DNA from: an uncultured Selenomonadales bacterium
GTDB taxonomy: Bacteria; Bacillota; Negativicutes; Selenomonadales; Selenomonadaceae
Direction of reading: 5' to 3'
Length of the DNA: 5,987 nt
Assembly (NCBI GenBank): GCA_946403735.1
Contig: CAMJAZ010000118.1
Span: forward strand, 1-5,987
Part shown: positions 1-5,987 of the stretch, in pieces
Layout of the letters: each line of letters begins with the position of its first letter
Numbering within the stretch: position 1 is the first letter of the stretch
Notes under the pieces: generated by a model
Database searches by the model: none
Seen by the model: only the letters and a program-made list of their open reading frames with translations
Told to the model about the DNA's origin: nothing
Translations under genes and position numbers: made by a program

Positions 1-18
1 AACTATCCTTACCTTTAA

Positions 19-44
19 AAAAGAGCCTCGATTGGGGCTCTTTT
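19..44 (+). terminator. Rho-independent terminator of an upstream unit
   Basis: AAAAGAGCC at 19-27 is the exact reverse complement of GGCTCTTTT at 36-44. A T28-G35 wobble and a C29-G34 pair extend the stem to 11 bp around a GATT loop. The 3' arm ends in TTTT, as expected for an intrinsic terminator. The 5' arm is preceded by A residues, so on the other strand it also resembles a terminator. It most likely ends a gene lying left of the window, insulating the operon that starts at 73. Confidence 0.8.
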
Positions 45-48
45 GCTG

Positions 49-54
49 TATAAT
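49..54 (+). promoter_or_regulatory. Candidate sigma-A -10 box (TATAAT)
   Basis: A perfect TATAAT lies just after the terminator's T run and 18 nt before the first gene's ATG. No good -35 hexamer is seen at 16-18 bp spacing, since that position falls inside the terminator hairpin (around 25-32). A start site about 7 nt downstream (near 61) would leave a leader of only about 12 nt, with the ribosome binding site at its very 5' end. The box could therefore be an activator-dependent promoter or a chance match in AT-rich DNA. Confidence 0.4.
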
Positions 55-60
55 ATCGAC

Positions 61-64
61 GGAG
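61..64 (+). promoter_or_regulatory. Ribosome binding site that sets the start at 73
   Basis: GGAG lies 8 nt before the ATG at 73. The frame is open from a TTG at 43, but that codon sits inside the terminator's T run and has no ribosome binding site. The ATG at 73 also puts a Met-Arg-Lys positive end directly before the hydrophobic segment, as expected for an exported protein. Confidence 0.7.
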
Positions 65-72
65 TGTTTTTC

Positions 73-1020
73 ATGCGAAAGATTTTGATAGTGACAGTTG
101 GGCTTGCACTCTTGACGGCAGGATTTTATCATTTTATTCAAACAGATTATTCTTTGCGACAAAATGAACATCGGCGCAAGCTCGGAGCAGTTTACATGAC
201 GCTGAACAATCCATTTTATGAAATCATTGACGAAGAAATCCGAACAATCGTTGAAAATCACGGCGACATTTTAATTTCTCGTGACCCTGCACTCAACGTA
301 GAAAGGCAAATGGAAGAAATTCGCGAGCTAATTGATTTGGGCGTCGAACTGATTTTTATAAATCCAGTTGACTGGACGAAGATTGAACCCGCGCTGGAGC
401 TTGCTCACGCCGCGAAAATTCCCGTCATAGCGATTGATACAAACGTTGAAGATGATTCTTTGGTTGTCTGTACGGTCGTGTCTGATAATTACAATGCGGG
501 CGTGCAATGCGCCGAACATTTGCTGAAAAATTCTTCCGGCGGGAAAATTGCTTTGCTAAAACATTCTCAGGCGCGCTCTTCGATTGACCGGATTCAAGGA
601 TTCCTCGATAAGATTGCCGAGAGCAAAAATTTTCAAGTCGTCGCGGAATCGGAATGTTTAGGTCAATTAGAAGTTGCAATGCCAGTTATGGAAAAAATGA
701 TTCGCACTCACCCCGAAATAAATATAGTCATGGCACTCAACGACCCCGCCGCAATGGGCGCACTTGCCGCCTTGCAAAATAACAATCGGCGCGATGTGAA
801 AGTTTATGGCGTTGACGGCGTGCCTGAAACTAAAGAAATGATTTTTTCGCGGAGAATGACGGCAACCGCTGGACAATCGCCTCGACAAATTGGAAAGATA
901 GCTGCCGACCGTGCTTATAAAGTTTTAGCGGGCGAGCAAGTCGAAAAAATCATAAAGTTGCCGACAAAATTACTTTCAGCCGAAAATATTTCCGCTACTG
1001 AACTTGAGAGTTGGGATTGA
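73..1020 (+). CDS. RbsB-like sugar-binding protein (Peripla_BP_4), probably membrane-anchored
   Basis: This 315-residue protein binds a sugar or similar small ligand outside the cytoplasmic membrane. Residues 4-22 are a hydrophobic segment after Met-Arg-Lys. There is no lipobox cysteine and no clear signal peptidase site, so it may stay as a membrane anchor, followed by a polar linker at 23-36. The two-lobed fold starts at 37. Several positions match the ligand pocket of E. coli RbsB: the NNPFY stretch (N46, F48, Y49), D122, N223-D224, D248 in GVDG and Q268. The RbsB arginine that follows the first pocket aspartate is T123 here, so the ligand may differ from ribose. It is the first gene of a run with a histidine kinase, a regulator and a second binding protein, and no permease lies beside it. 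That context favours a sensory role, as for clostridial XylFII, over transport. The family call is firm; the anchor and the sensing role are inferred. Confidence 0.88.
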   Translation: MRKILIVTVGLALLTAGFYHFIQTDYSLRQNEHRRKLGAVYMTLNNPFYEIIDEEIRTIVENHGDILISRDPALNVERQMEEIRELIDLGVELIFINPVDWTKIEPALELAHAAKIPVIAIDTNVEDDSLVVCTVVSDNYNAGVQCAEHLLKNSSGGKIALLKHSQARSSIDRIQGFLDKIAESKNFQVVAESECLGQLEVAMPVMEKMIRTHPEINIVMALNDPAAMGALAALQNNNRRDVKVYGVDGVPETKEMIFSRRMTATAGQSPRQIGKIAADRAYKVLAGEQVEKIIKLPTKLLSAENISATELESWD

Positions 1021-1025
1021 TTGCA

Positions 1026-1124
1026 GGAATCGCCGTTAAGGGCTCTGAGAGCCTCTACAAGGTACTTCCAAAGGTGTTCACGTTTTTTTTCGCGAAAGTC
1101 CAAAAATGCGTTGTAGGCGATTCT
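1026..1124 (+). other. Possible structured RNA element or repeat in the gap before the kinase gene
   Basis: The non-coding gap 1021-1171 holds nested complementary segments. GGAATCGCC at 1026-1034 pairs with GGCGATTCT at 1116-1124 (9 bp including one G-U), and TACAA at 1056-1060 pairs with TTGTA at 1111-1115. The two helices are continuous on the 3' side. The 5' side is interrupted by a hairpin, GGCTC-TGA-GAGCC (1041-1053). Further in, GG/CC (1061-1062 with 1100-1101) and ACTT/AAGT (1064-1067 with 1096-1099) can pair, followed by an imperfect hairpin with a loop of eight T (1083-1090). The fold matches no riboswitch class I recognise. It could be a cis-regulatory leader, an attenuator or an intergenic repeat. 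I see no clear promoter or intrinsic terminator in this gap. Confidence 0.4.
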
Positions 1125-1171
1125 GGGGCGTCTACGGGGCTAATGAGAAAATTTGAAAGTTGGAATTCGAT

Positions 1172-2485
1172 ATGCAAAAATTTTTGAACGTCAGGGAAAT
1201 GCACAGTCTGCTTTACGGTTACAATGGCTTTGTGATTTTCATTCTTATGGCGTTCATGTGTCTGACGCAAGAGCGAATCAATCAAGCAATGACAGCGCGG
1301 GCATTCCTGGAATCGGCAGGAGCAGTGCCTCCCTCGTCTGACGTAATCTTTTTCACGACGACTGTTGCATTTTTGCTGTTTATCTTGGTTGGATATTTTT
1401 ACAGGAAAAGTCAACGTCGACATGTTAGGTATTGCCTGTTCGCGGCGGAAATTATAATTTGCATGTTCCTGATGCGCTTTTTGAATTTATCTTATGACGG
1501 AATAGTCTTGTTAGTCGTGGCGGATTTGATGTACAAATACGAAGGACACCGGCAGGAATATACGCTCTTAGTTGCGATGATTTGCCTTTACTTCATTGCC
1601 AACTATAACATGGCAATTTTTCAGACGAAAATAATTTCGTTCGAGGCTTATGCGTCCTACTACAATGCCGACGCCAAAGCTGTCATCTTGGCTCTGCGAA
1701 ATACTTTCTACTCAATAAATATCGTCGTCTTTGTATTCTATCTTGTCTTGCTGGTTAAAAATAAGCACGAAGAAAAAGAACGAATCCGCTTGTTGAACGA
1801 GAAGTTAGAGGAAGCAAATCAACGGCTTCGCGCTTATGCAATAGAAGTTGAGCAAATGGCTGAAACTCGCGAAAGAAATCGACTTGCCCGCGAAATTCAC
1901 GACACGTTAGGACACGCGCTTACAGGAATTGTTGCTGGTCTCGACGCCTGCATTATGACTTTGGAAATCGCGCCCGAAGTTACAAAGCAACAGCTCAATA
2001 AAATTCGGGATACCGCCAAGAAAGGCATAACCGACGTTCGCCGTTCCATGAAAAAATTGCGTCCTGATGATTTGGAGCGTTTGCCTTTTCAACAAGCACT
2101 TATGGAGATGACGCGCAATTATTCCGAGTCGTCGGGCATGGAAATTACTTTCGATATTTTCAGCTGGTCGGATAATCTTCGCCAAGACCAAGAGAACGTT
2201 ATCTATCGCGTGTTGCAGGAGAGCATAACCAACGCCAAACGTCACGGGCACGCTACCAAAGTGAAAATTACAATCGGCGGTAATGAAAATTATTTGCTGA
2301 TTGTGATTGCTGATAACGGTAAGGGTTGTGACGAAGTTAAGCAAGGCTTTGGGCTAAAACACATGCGCGAGCGACTGGAGCTTTTGCACGGAACAATTAA
2401 TTATTGGAGTGATGAGGGATTTATCGTTGAAGCGATGATCCCGCTCAATCGGGAGGTCGACAATGATAAAAGTTTTGATAGCTGA
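1172..2485 (+). CDS. Six-TM sensor histidine kinase, HisKA_3 (NarX/LiaS/DesK-like) class
   Basis: This 437-residue membrane kinase autophosphorylates and passes phosphate to the regulator encoded next. About six hydrophobic segments are seen (near 19-31, 57-77, 87-104, 108-121, 130-150, 178-195). Basic stretches at 78-86 and 196-206 fit a cytoplasmic N-terminus, with outside loops of about 25 residues at 32-56 and 151-177 and no large sensor domain. A charged helix (198-232) leads into the HisKA_3 H-box NRLAREIHDTLGHALT with phospho-acceptor H243. The following D244-x3-H248 matches the DxxxQ/H motif used for phosphatase activity in this class. The ATPase domain shows the N-box (E350, N354), DNGKG (381-385) and GFGL (392-395). 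The start at ATG 1172 has a weak GGAA 7 nt upstream; a TTG at 1160 is less likely, and the ATG at 1199 has its AGGGA too close. The 3' end overlaps the regulator gene by 23 bp, suggesting coupled translation. Confidence 0.92.
   Translation: MQKFLNVREMHSLLYGYNGFVIFILMAFMCLTQERINQAMTARAFLESAGAVPPSSDVIFFTTTVAFLLFILVGYFYRKSQRRHVRYCLFAAEIIICMFLMRFLNLSYDGIVLLVVADLMYKYEGHRQEYTLLVAMICLYFIANYNMAIFQTKIISFEAYASYYNADAKAVILALRNTFYSINIVVFVFYLVLLVKNKHEEKERIRLLNEKLEEANQRLRAYAIEVEQMAETRERNRLAREIHDTLGHALTGIVAGLDACIMTLEIAPEVTKQQLNKIRDTAKKGITDVRRSMKKLRPDDLERLPFQQALMEMTRNYSESSGMEITFDIFSWSDNLRQDQENVIYRVLQESITNAKRHGHATKVKITIGGNENYLLIVIADNGKGCDEVKQGFGLKHMRERLELLHGTINYWSDEGFIVEAMIPLNREVDNDKSFDS
2451..2456 (+). promoter_or_regulatory. 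Strong ribosome binding site inside the kinase gene
   Basis: GGGAGG lies 6 nt before the ATG at 2463, within the last codons of the kinase gene. It fixes the regulator's start and points to translational coupling of kinase and regulator. Confidence 0.75.
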
Positions 2486-3128
2486 CGACCAAGAACTTAT
2501 TCGCGAGAGCTTAAAAATCATTCTTGACGTGAACAATGACATCAAAGTTGTCGGCTTGGCTGAGGACGGCAGAAAAGTTTTGGATTTGCTCAAGAAAACT
2601 TTGCCGGACATCATCTTGATGGATATTCGTATGCCGGAACTTGACGGCGTGCAATGTACAAAAGCGGTCAAGAAGAAATTTCCTGACGTGAAGATAATTA
2701 TCCTAACAACTTTTGATGATGATGAGTATGTTTTTTACGCGCTCAAGTATGGAGCAAGCGGCTATCTGCTCAAAGGTTGTTCGGTGCAAGAATTGACTTC
2801 GGCTATTTACACTGTCATGAACGGCGGCTCAATTCTCAATCAAGGCGTCATTACCAAAGTCGTTCGGCTGTTCAATCAGCTGGCGCAAACGAGTATTACA
2901 CCGGAGCTAGATGATAGGGACGTTAAGGATTTGAATCGCACGGAACGTAGCATTGCAAGTTTAGTCGGGCGCGGACTTTCCAACAAAGAAATTGCCGAAA
3001 CATTATTTTTATCGGAAGGGACAATCAGAAATGCTTTGAGTTCGGCGTTGTCAAAGCTCAACTTGCGCGACAGGACACAGTTAGCAATTTGGGCTGTGCA
3101 AACCGGCTTGTCTTCTAAAGTGAGTTGA
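2463..3128 (+). CDS. NarL/FixJ-family response regulator (REC + LuxR-type HTH)
   Basis: This 221-residue cytoplasmic DNA-binding regulator is the evident partner of the kinase it overlaps. The receiver domain (about 1-120) has the acidic pair D8-D9, phospho-acceptor D54 in MDIRMP, T82 (or T83) in ILTTFDDD and K104 in YLLK, so all switch residues are present. After a linker, the LuxR-type helix-turn-helix spans about 157-215: LNRTERSIASLVGRGLSNKE, then SEGTIRN at 184-190 entering the recognition helix, and LRDRTQLAIWAVQTG. This C-terminus is typical of Firmicutes LiaR-like regulators. The recognition helix reads RNALSS rather than the common RNHVS or RNYIS forms, so the target site is probably its own. 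No operator can be assigned in this window; the gaps before 73 and before 1172 are the obvious places for autoregulation. Confidence 0.95.
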   Translation: MIKVLIADDQELIRESLKIILDVNNDIKVVGLAEDGRKVLDLLKKTLPDIILMDIRMPELDGVQCTKAVKKKFPDVKIIILTTFDDDEYVFYALKYGASGYLLKGCSVQELTSAIYTVMNGGSILNQGVITKVVRLFNQLAQTSITPELDDRDVKDLNRTERSIASLVGRGLSNKEIAETLFLSEGTIRNALSSALSKLNLRDRTQLAIWAVQTGLSSKVS

Positions 3129-3131
3129 ATC

Positions 3132-4424
3132 ATGCGCAAGAAAATTTTAGCGGCGACCTGCGTAGCAGTAATCATCTTTGCAATGATGTATCAAGCACGC
3201 TCGCAAGTAACTTTGACGGTTGGAATTTTCGCTGGAAGTAATTGGAACGTACCACAGGGCGAGACTTACGCAATAATTGACGAGGTTAGAAAAAATTTCG
3301 AGGCAGAAAATCCTAATGTCACAGTCAAATACGTCAGCGGCATAAAAAAAGAAGATTATAGCGAGTGGCTTGCCGAAAAATTTATTGCCGGCTCTGAACC
3401 CGATGTTTTCTTCGTTTTGGCTGAAGATTTTAATCTCTACGCTTCAATCGGTGCACTGATGAATTTGGAAAATCTCATTGCCGCTGATGAAAGTTTTTCC
3501 GCCGACGTTTACTATCCAAGTGCGTTTAACTTTGGGAAATACGAAAATATTTCATACGCCTTGCCGTGCGAAAGTAATTTAACCTTCATGTTCGTGAATA
3601 AAATGTTGCTCGCTAAAGAAGGCATTGCACTTCCGAAAAATAATTGGACGTGGAAAGATTTCTTGGATATTTGCCGCAAAGTTACCCGTGACACTGATGG
3701 TGATGGTATTCTCGACCAATTCGGTTGCTACGATTATTCTTGGCAACAAGCTGCAATTTCTAACGGTGTAAAATTTTTCCGTGACGATGGCAGAACTTCT
3801 TACTTTGCTGATTCACGTATGGAAGAGTCGATAAAATTTTTAATGGAGCTGCGTAGCTTGAATGGCAATTTTGAAGTCTCTCCAAAAGATTTTGATTTTG
3901 GACGCGTCGCCTTCAGACCGTTTACTTTTGCTCACTATCGAACATACAAGCCTTATCCTTGGAAGATAAAAAAATATTCCTCTTTTGAGTGGGACTGCGT
4001 GAAAATGCCTGCCGGATCTTCCGGAGGAAATATTTCAGCTATGGATTCCTTACTTGTCGCTATAAGTTCTCGAACTCGAAATAAAGATTTAGCTTGGGCT
4101 TTGCTAAAGAAAATTTGCTACGATAAAACAACACAACAGTTAATTTTGAAAAAATCTCAAGCTTTACCGGTTCGCCGCGACGTTATCACCTCTGTAGAGG
4201 CTCAAGAAATTTTTTCGTGGGATTCAAATGAAACTGCCGCCATAGCGACCATTGACATAAGCTCGGCTATGGACGAAGCTATAATGCCCTTCAAGTTCAA
4301 GAATTATAATTCCGCTATGCTTTACGCCGATACGGAAATTCATAAAATCATTACAGGTATCGTTCCACTCAATAACGCTCTTAACAAATTGCAGAAAGAA
4401 ATCAATGCTCAACTTCAACATTAG
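3132..4424 (+). CDS. Extracellular solute-binding protein family 1 (MalE/UgpB-like)
   Basis: This 430-residue exported protein probably binds a carbohydrate. Residues 1-4 (MRKK) and a hydrophobic stretch (5-19) form a signal sequence. Ala-Arg-Ser at 22-24 before Q25 is a possible signal peptidase I site. C10 sits too early and in the wrong context for a lipobox. The mature part has the family order: a VTLTVG first strand, a NFEAENPNVTVKYV segment, an EPDVFFV segment, NNWTWKDFLDICRKVT, and DTDGDGILDQFG (187-198), a DxDxDG-type loop that in this family may bind calcium. Length is usual for the family. The ATG follows the regulator stop after 3 nt, with GTGAG (3120-3124) as ribosome binding site, so it is cotranscribed with the two-component system. 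No permease or ATPase follows, because the next gene is convergent. It may feed a transporter encoded elsewhere or act as a second sensory input; the sequence does not decide. Confidence 0.9.
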   Translation: MRKKILAATCVAVIIFAMMYQARSQVTLTVGIFAGSNWNVPQGETYAIIDEVRKNFEAENPNVTVKYVSGIKKEDYSEWLAEKFIAGSEPDVFFVLAEDFNLYASIGALMNLENLIAADESFSADVYYPSAFNFGKYENISYALPCESNLTFMFVNKMLLAKEGIALPKNNWTWKDFLDICRKVTRDTDGDGILDQFGCYDYSWQQAAISNGVKFFRDDGRTSYFADSRMEESIKFLMELRSLNGNFEVSPKDFDFGRVAFRPFTFAHYRTYKPYPWKIKKYSSFEWDCVKMPAGSSGGNISAMDSLLVAISSRTRNKDLAWALLKKICYDKTTQQLILKKSQALPVRRDVITSVEAQEIFSWDSNETAAIATIDISSAMDEAIMPFKFKNYNSAMLYADTEIHKIITGIVPLNNALNKLQKEINAQLQH

Positions 4425-4434
4425 ACGCTACTCG

Positions 4435-5235
4435 TTAAATTATTCCAACTTTGACAAGGTATGTATAAATTCCGCTGTCTTCGTTCGAGTCAGTGACAGC
4501 ATAAGCGAGTTTCTTTACATCATCGGGAGCATTTGCCATAGCCACGCTTTGCGGAATAAGTTTGAGCATTTCAGCATCATTATAATTGTCCCCGAACGCA
4601 ATAGCTTCGTCTATAGTGTAGCCGTAATGCTTGAGTAAGACTTCAATGCCCGTTGCCTTAGAGACACTCTTGTCCATTATCTCTAAAAGATGTGGTGCTG
4701 AACGAACGACGTTAAGCGCAGGAAAATTTTTTCCAAGTTCAATCTCCATATTTCGACAAGTCGACGGTTCGCACATAACTAAAATTTTGTTCGGCGTAAT
4801 ATTTTCGCTTAACAATTCGTCAAAGTTGGCAACTTCAACTTGAGCGGACATGATGTCGACTTCACGTTGAGCCCGCCAATCTATTTTTTCGACAAACCAG
4901 CGACGACCGGTGTAGAAATTTATTGTAACGTCTTGCCAGCCACATTTCATTTCCGCCAAAATATTTTTCGTATCTTCGGCGGAAATTTTTTTATCGAAAA
5001 TAACTTCCTCATTCTCCGTTAGTACAAGTCCGCCACTATAGCTGATAACAGGCGTGTGAGCCATGCTGATTGCGTCGGTTATCGGATAAATCGCTTCAGG
5101 CATTCGCGCAGAGACAAAGACAAATTTCAAGCCCTTAGCGACGACGGATTTAATCGCCTCAGCATGTAGGATAGTTGTTTTTTTGTCGTCTTTAAGAAAA
5201 GTACCGTCAATATCGGAAAGAATTATTTTTACCAT
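4435..5235 (-). CDS. Cof-type HAD-IIB family sugar-phosphate phosphatase
   Basis: This 266-residue cytoplasmic hydrolase probably removes phosphate from sugar phosphates or related metabolites; members of this family are often promiscuous. Motif I is LSDIDGT with nucleophile D8 and acid/base D10. Motif II is VSAR with S42. The motif III lysine is K193 in SVSKATG, and motif IV is FGDNYND with D216 and D220 for magnesium. The IIB cap lies between motifs II and III (about 80-185). Two positions depart from the usual Cof sequence: ISYSGG (64-69) where many have a YNGA motif, and KATG where KG is common. Catalytic residues are intact. The ATG has GGAGG (complement of 5244-5248) 8 nt upstream. It lies 55 bp downstream of the coiled-coil gene on the same strand and ends 10 bp from the convergent binding-protein gene. 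The natural substrate cannot be assigned. Confidence 0.93.
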   Translation of the reverse strand: MVKIILSDIDGTFLKDDKKTTILHAEAIKSVVAKGLKFVFVSARMPEAIYPITDAISMAHTPVISYSGGLVLTENEEVIFDKKISAEDTKNILAEMKCGWQDVTINFYTGRRWFVEKIDWRAQREVDIMSAQVEVANFDELLSENITPNKILVMCEPSTCRNMEIELGKNFPALNVVRSAPHLLEIMDKSVSKATGIEVLLKHYGYTIDEAIAFGDNYNDAEMLKLIPQSVAMANAPDDVKKLAYAVTDSNEDSGIYTYLVKVGII

Positions 5236-5243
5236 TGTTTAAA

Positions 5244-5248
5244 CCTCC
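5244..5248 (-). promoter_or_regulatory. Ribosome binding site of the HAD phosphatase gene
   Basis: CCTCC on the + strand reads GGAGG on the - strand, 8 nt before the ATG at 5235. It confirms the start directly ahead of the catalytic motif I. The surrounding 55-bp gap has no convincing promoter, so transcription from the upstream gene is likely. Confidence 0.7.
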
Positions 5249-5290
5249 AAACTGCTATGCTCAATAGAAAAATTTTAGCCAAATTGTTTA

Positions 5291-5962
5291 TCATAACTCA
5301 CGGATAATCTTCTTGCGAATGAGTTCATCTTTGTCGAATTCGCTCATCAGCTCCCAATCTTTTTCCATTTCGAGGTTGTCGCCGCCAAAACGAGCAACAA
5401 GTTGCACTGCTTGCGGGTCAAACATAATGGCATCAGCAATGAGTGACGCCGCCTTGTTATTCGACAGCGTGTCGGAACTAGTCACCCGATAACGAGTATT
5501 GACTTTATCGCAGGCAATTCGGTTTTCTAATGCTTTCATCTGGTCTTGGGCGTGATTCATGCGCTGAATTATTTCTTTGTCGCGATTGTCGACTTCTTCC
5601 AACTGGCGAACAAAATGGAAATTCTTGCGAAGAATGCCAGTAGCTATTTCTTCGATTTTCTTCGCCGCGTCGGGTTGTCGGCACAAAGTTTCCAATTCGG
5701 CTTTTTTATTTTGCAGAGAAAATTTGTTTTGGTCGAGACTATTCTTTTCCAGTGCAAGCAAAGTGCGTTGTTTAGTCAGATAGTATTGCTGTTGCAAGAA
5801 AGTAGAACGCGGAAAGACCGACCAGTCTCGCGTTTGAAATTCCTTTTCTTCCTTAGCATAAGCGAGTAATTTAGGAGCAAGTCTTTGCTCGTCTTTTTTG
5901 TATCTACGAATTTCTTCGCGCAGACGTTTGAAGTCTCCGTGCACAAAAATATTTTTCGCCAT
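5291..5962 (-). CDS. Unrecognised coiled-coil protein
   Basis: I do not recognise this family. From the ATG at 5962 it has 223 residues, with no signal peptide or membrane segment, so it is probably cytoplasmic. Long, highly charged, Gln- and Lys-rich helices (about 10-42, 54-95 and 98-150) look like coiled coil, broken near DWSVFP (46-51) and P97. A Thr/Ser/Asn-rich stretch (156-170) then joins a shorter C-terminal part (about 171-223) with the helical-looking ASLIADAIMFDPQAVQLVAR, an FGGDN turn and an acidic then basic end. The start is uncertain: the 25 bases beyond the ATG show no good ribosome binding site and the frame stays open to the window edge, so the true N-terminus may lie outside. 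It precedes the HAD phosphatase gene on the same strand with a 55-bp gap. It may be structural or scaffold-like, but no function can be assigned. Confidence 0.75.
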   Translation of the reverse strand: MAKNIFVHGDFKRLREEIRRYKKDEQRLAPKLLAYAKEEKEFQTRDWSVFPRSTFLQQQYYLTKQRTLLALEKNSLDQNKFSLQNKKAELETLCRQPDAAKKIEEIATGILRKNFHFVRQLEEVDNRDKEIIQRMNHAQDQMKALENRIACDKVNTRYRVTSSDTLSNNKAASLIADAIMFDPQAVQLVARFGGDNLEMEKDWELMSEFDKDELIRKKIIREL

Positions 5963-5987
5963 AAAGATAGCGCGTTGAGGCGAAATG

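Noticed and set aside
1041..1090. Hairpin 1041-1053 and the run of eight T at 1083-1090 as an intrinsic terminator
   Set aside because: The T run lies about 30 nt beyond the hairpin, and no strong stem directly precedes it. The T run instead fits as a loop of an imperfect hairpin.
1021..1116. Open frame of 31 codons directly in frame after the first gene's TGA, ending in TAG (reads ...LRALRASTRYFQRCSRFF...)
   Set aside because: The natural family ends at or near the TGA at 1018-1020. The extension is very basic with no homology I recognise, and the same bases are explained by the complementary segments. Read-through of the TGA has no supporting signal.
1055..1423. 122-codon open frame on the - strand over the gap and kinase start
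   Set aside because: It overlaps the well-supported kinase gene, has no recognisable domain, and its composition looks like a shadow of the coding strand.
1907..2344. 145-codon open frame on the - strand inside the kinase gene
   Set aside because: It is antisense to the HisKA_3 and ATPase domains whose motifs are intact, and it shows no motif of its own.
4012..4024. Inverted repeat CCGGA-TCT-TCCGG
   Set aside because: It is a 5-bp stem inside the family 1 binding-protein gene, encoding a Gly/Ser-rich turn. No T run follows and there is no context for a regulatory site.
5963..5987. - strand reading of an upstream gene end (another frame resembling ASTRYL, loosely like the ASTRYF seen at 1051-1068)
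   Set aside because: The similarity covers about 20 bases with many mismatches, too short to call a repeat or a gene.
1..5987. CRISPR arrays, tRNA or rRNA genes, insertion sequences, attachment sites
   Set aside because: No regularly spaced repeats, cloverleaf, rRNA-like stretch, transposase motifs or terminal inverted repeats were seen on either strand.

Overview
The window comes from a moderately AT-rich bacterium with Shine-Dalgarno-led genes. The response regulator's LuxR-type C-terminus (LRDRTQLAIWAVQTG) and the LiaS-like kinase core resemble those of Firmicutes. Neither binding protein has a lipobox, which fits a diderm Firmicute such as the Negativicutes better than a monoderm. This taxonomic reading is an inference from style and cannot be confirmed here.

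Layout: (1) At 19-44 there is an intrinsic terminator closing an upstream unit, followed at once by a consensus -10 box. (2) Positions 73-4424 on the + strand carry four genes: an RbsB-like sugar-binding protein with an N-terminal membrane segment, a six-TM HisKA_3 histidine kinase, a NarL/LuxR-type response regulator, and a family 1 (MalE/UgpB-like) solute-binding protein. The last three are tightly packed, with a 23-bp kinase/regulator overlap and a 3-nt gap before the second binding protein. The first is separated from the kinase by about 150 nt that can fold into a branched RNA-like structure. (3) On the - strand, convergent with the second binding protein, lie a Cof-type HAD phosphatase and, upstream of it, an unrecognised coiled-coil protein near the right edge.

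The most interesting unit is the four-gene set. Two binding proteins of unrelated families bracket a two-component system, and no ABC permease or ATPase gene lies between them or directly after them, because the next gene is convergent. A plausible model is that one or both binding proteins report ligand occupancy to the membrane-embedded kinase, as XylFII does for LytS in clostridia, and the regulator then controls sugar-uptake genes elsewhere. The partners here are of a different type (HisKA_3/NarL rather than LytS/YesN). The ligands, the targets and any physical contact between the proteins are not shown by the sequence. The HAD phosphatase and coiled-coil gene form a separate unit with no evident functional link.
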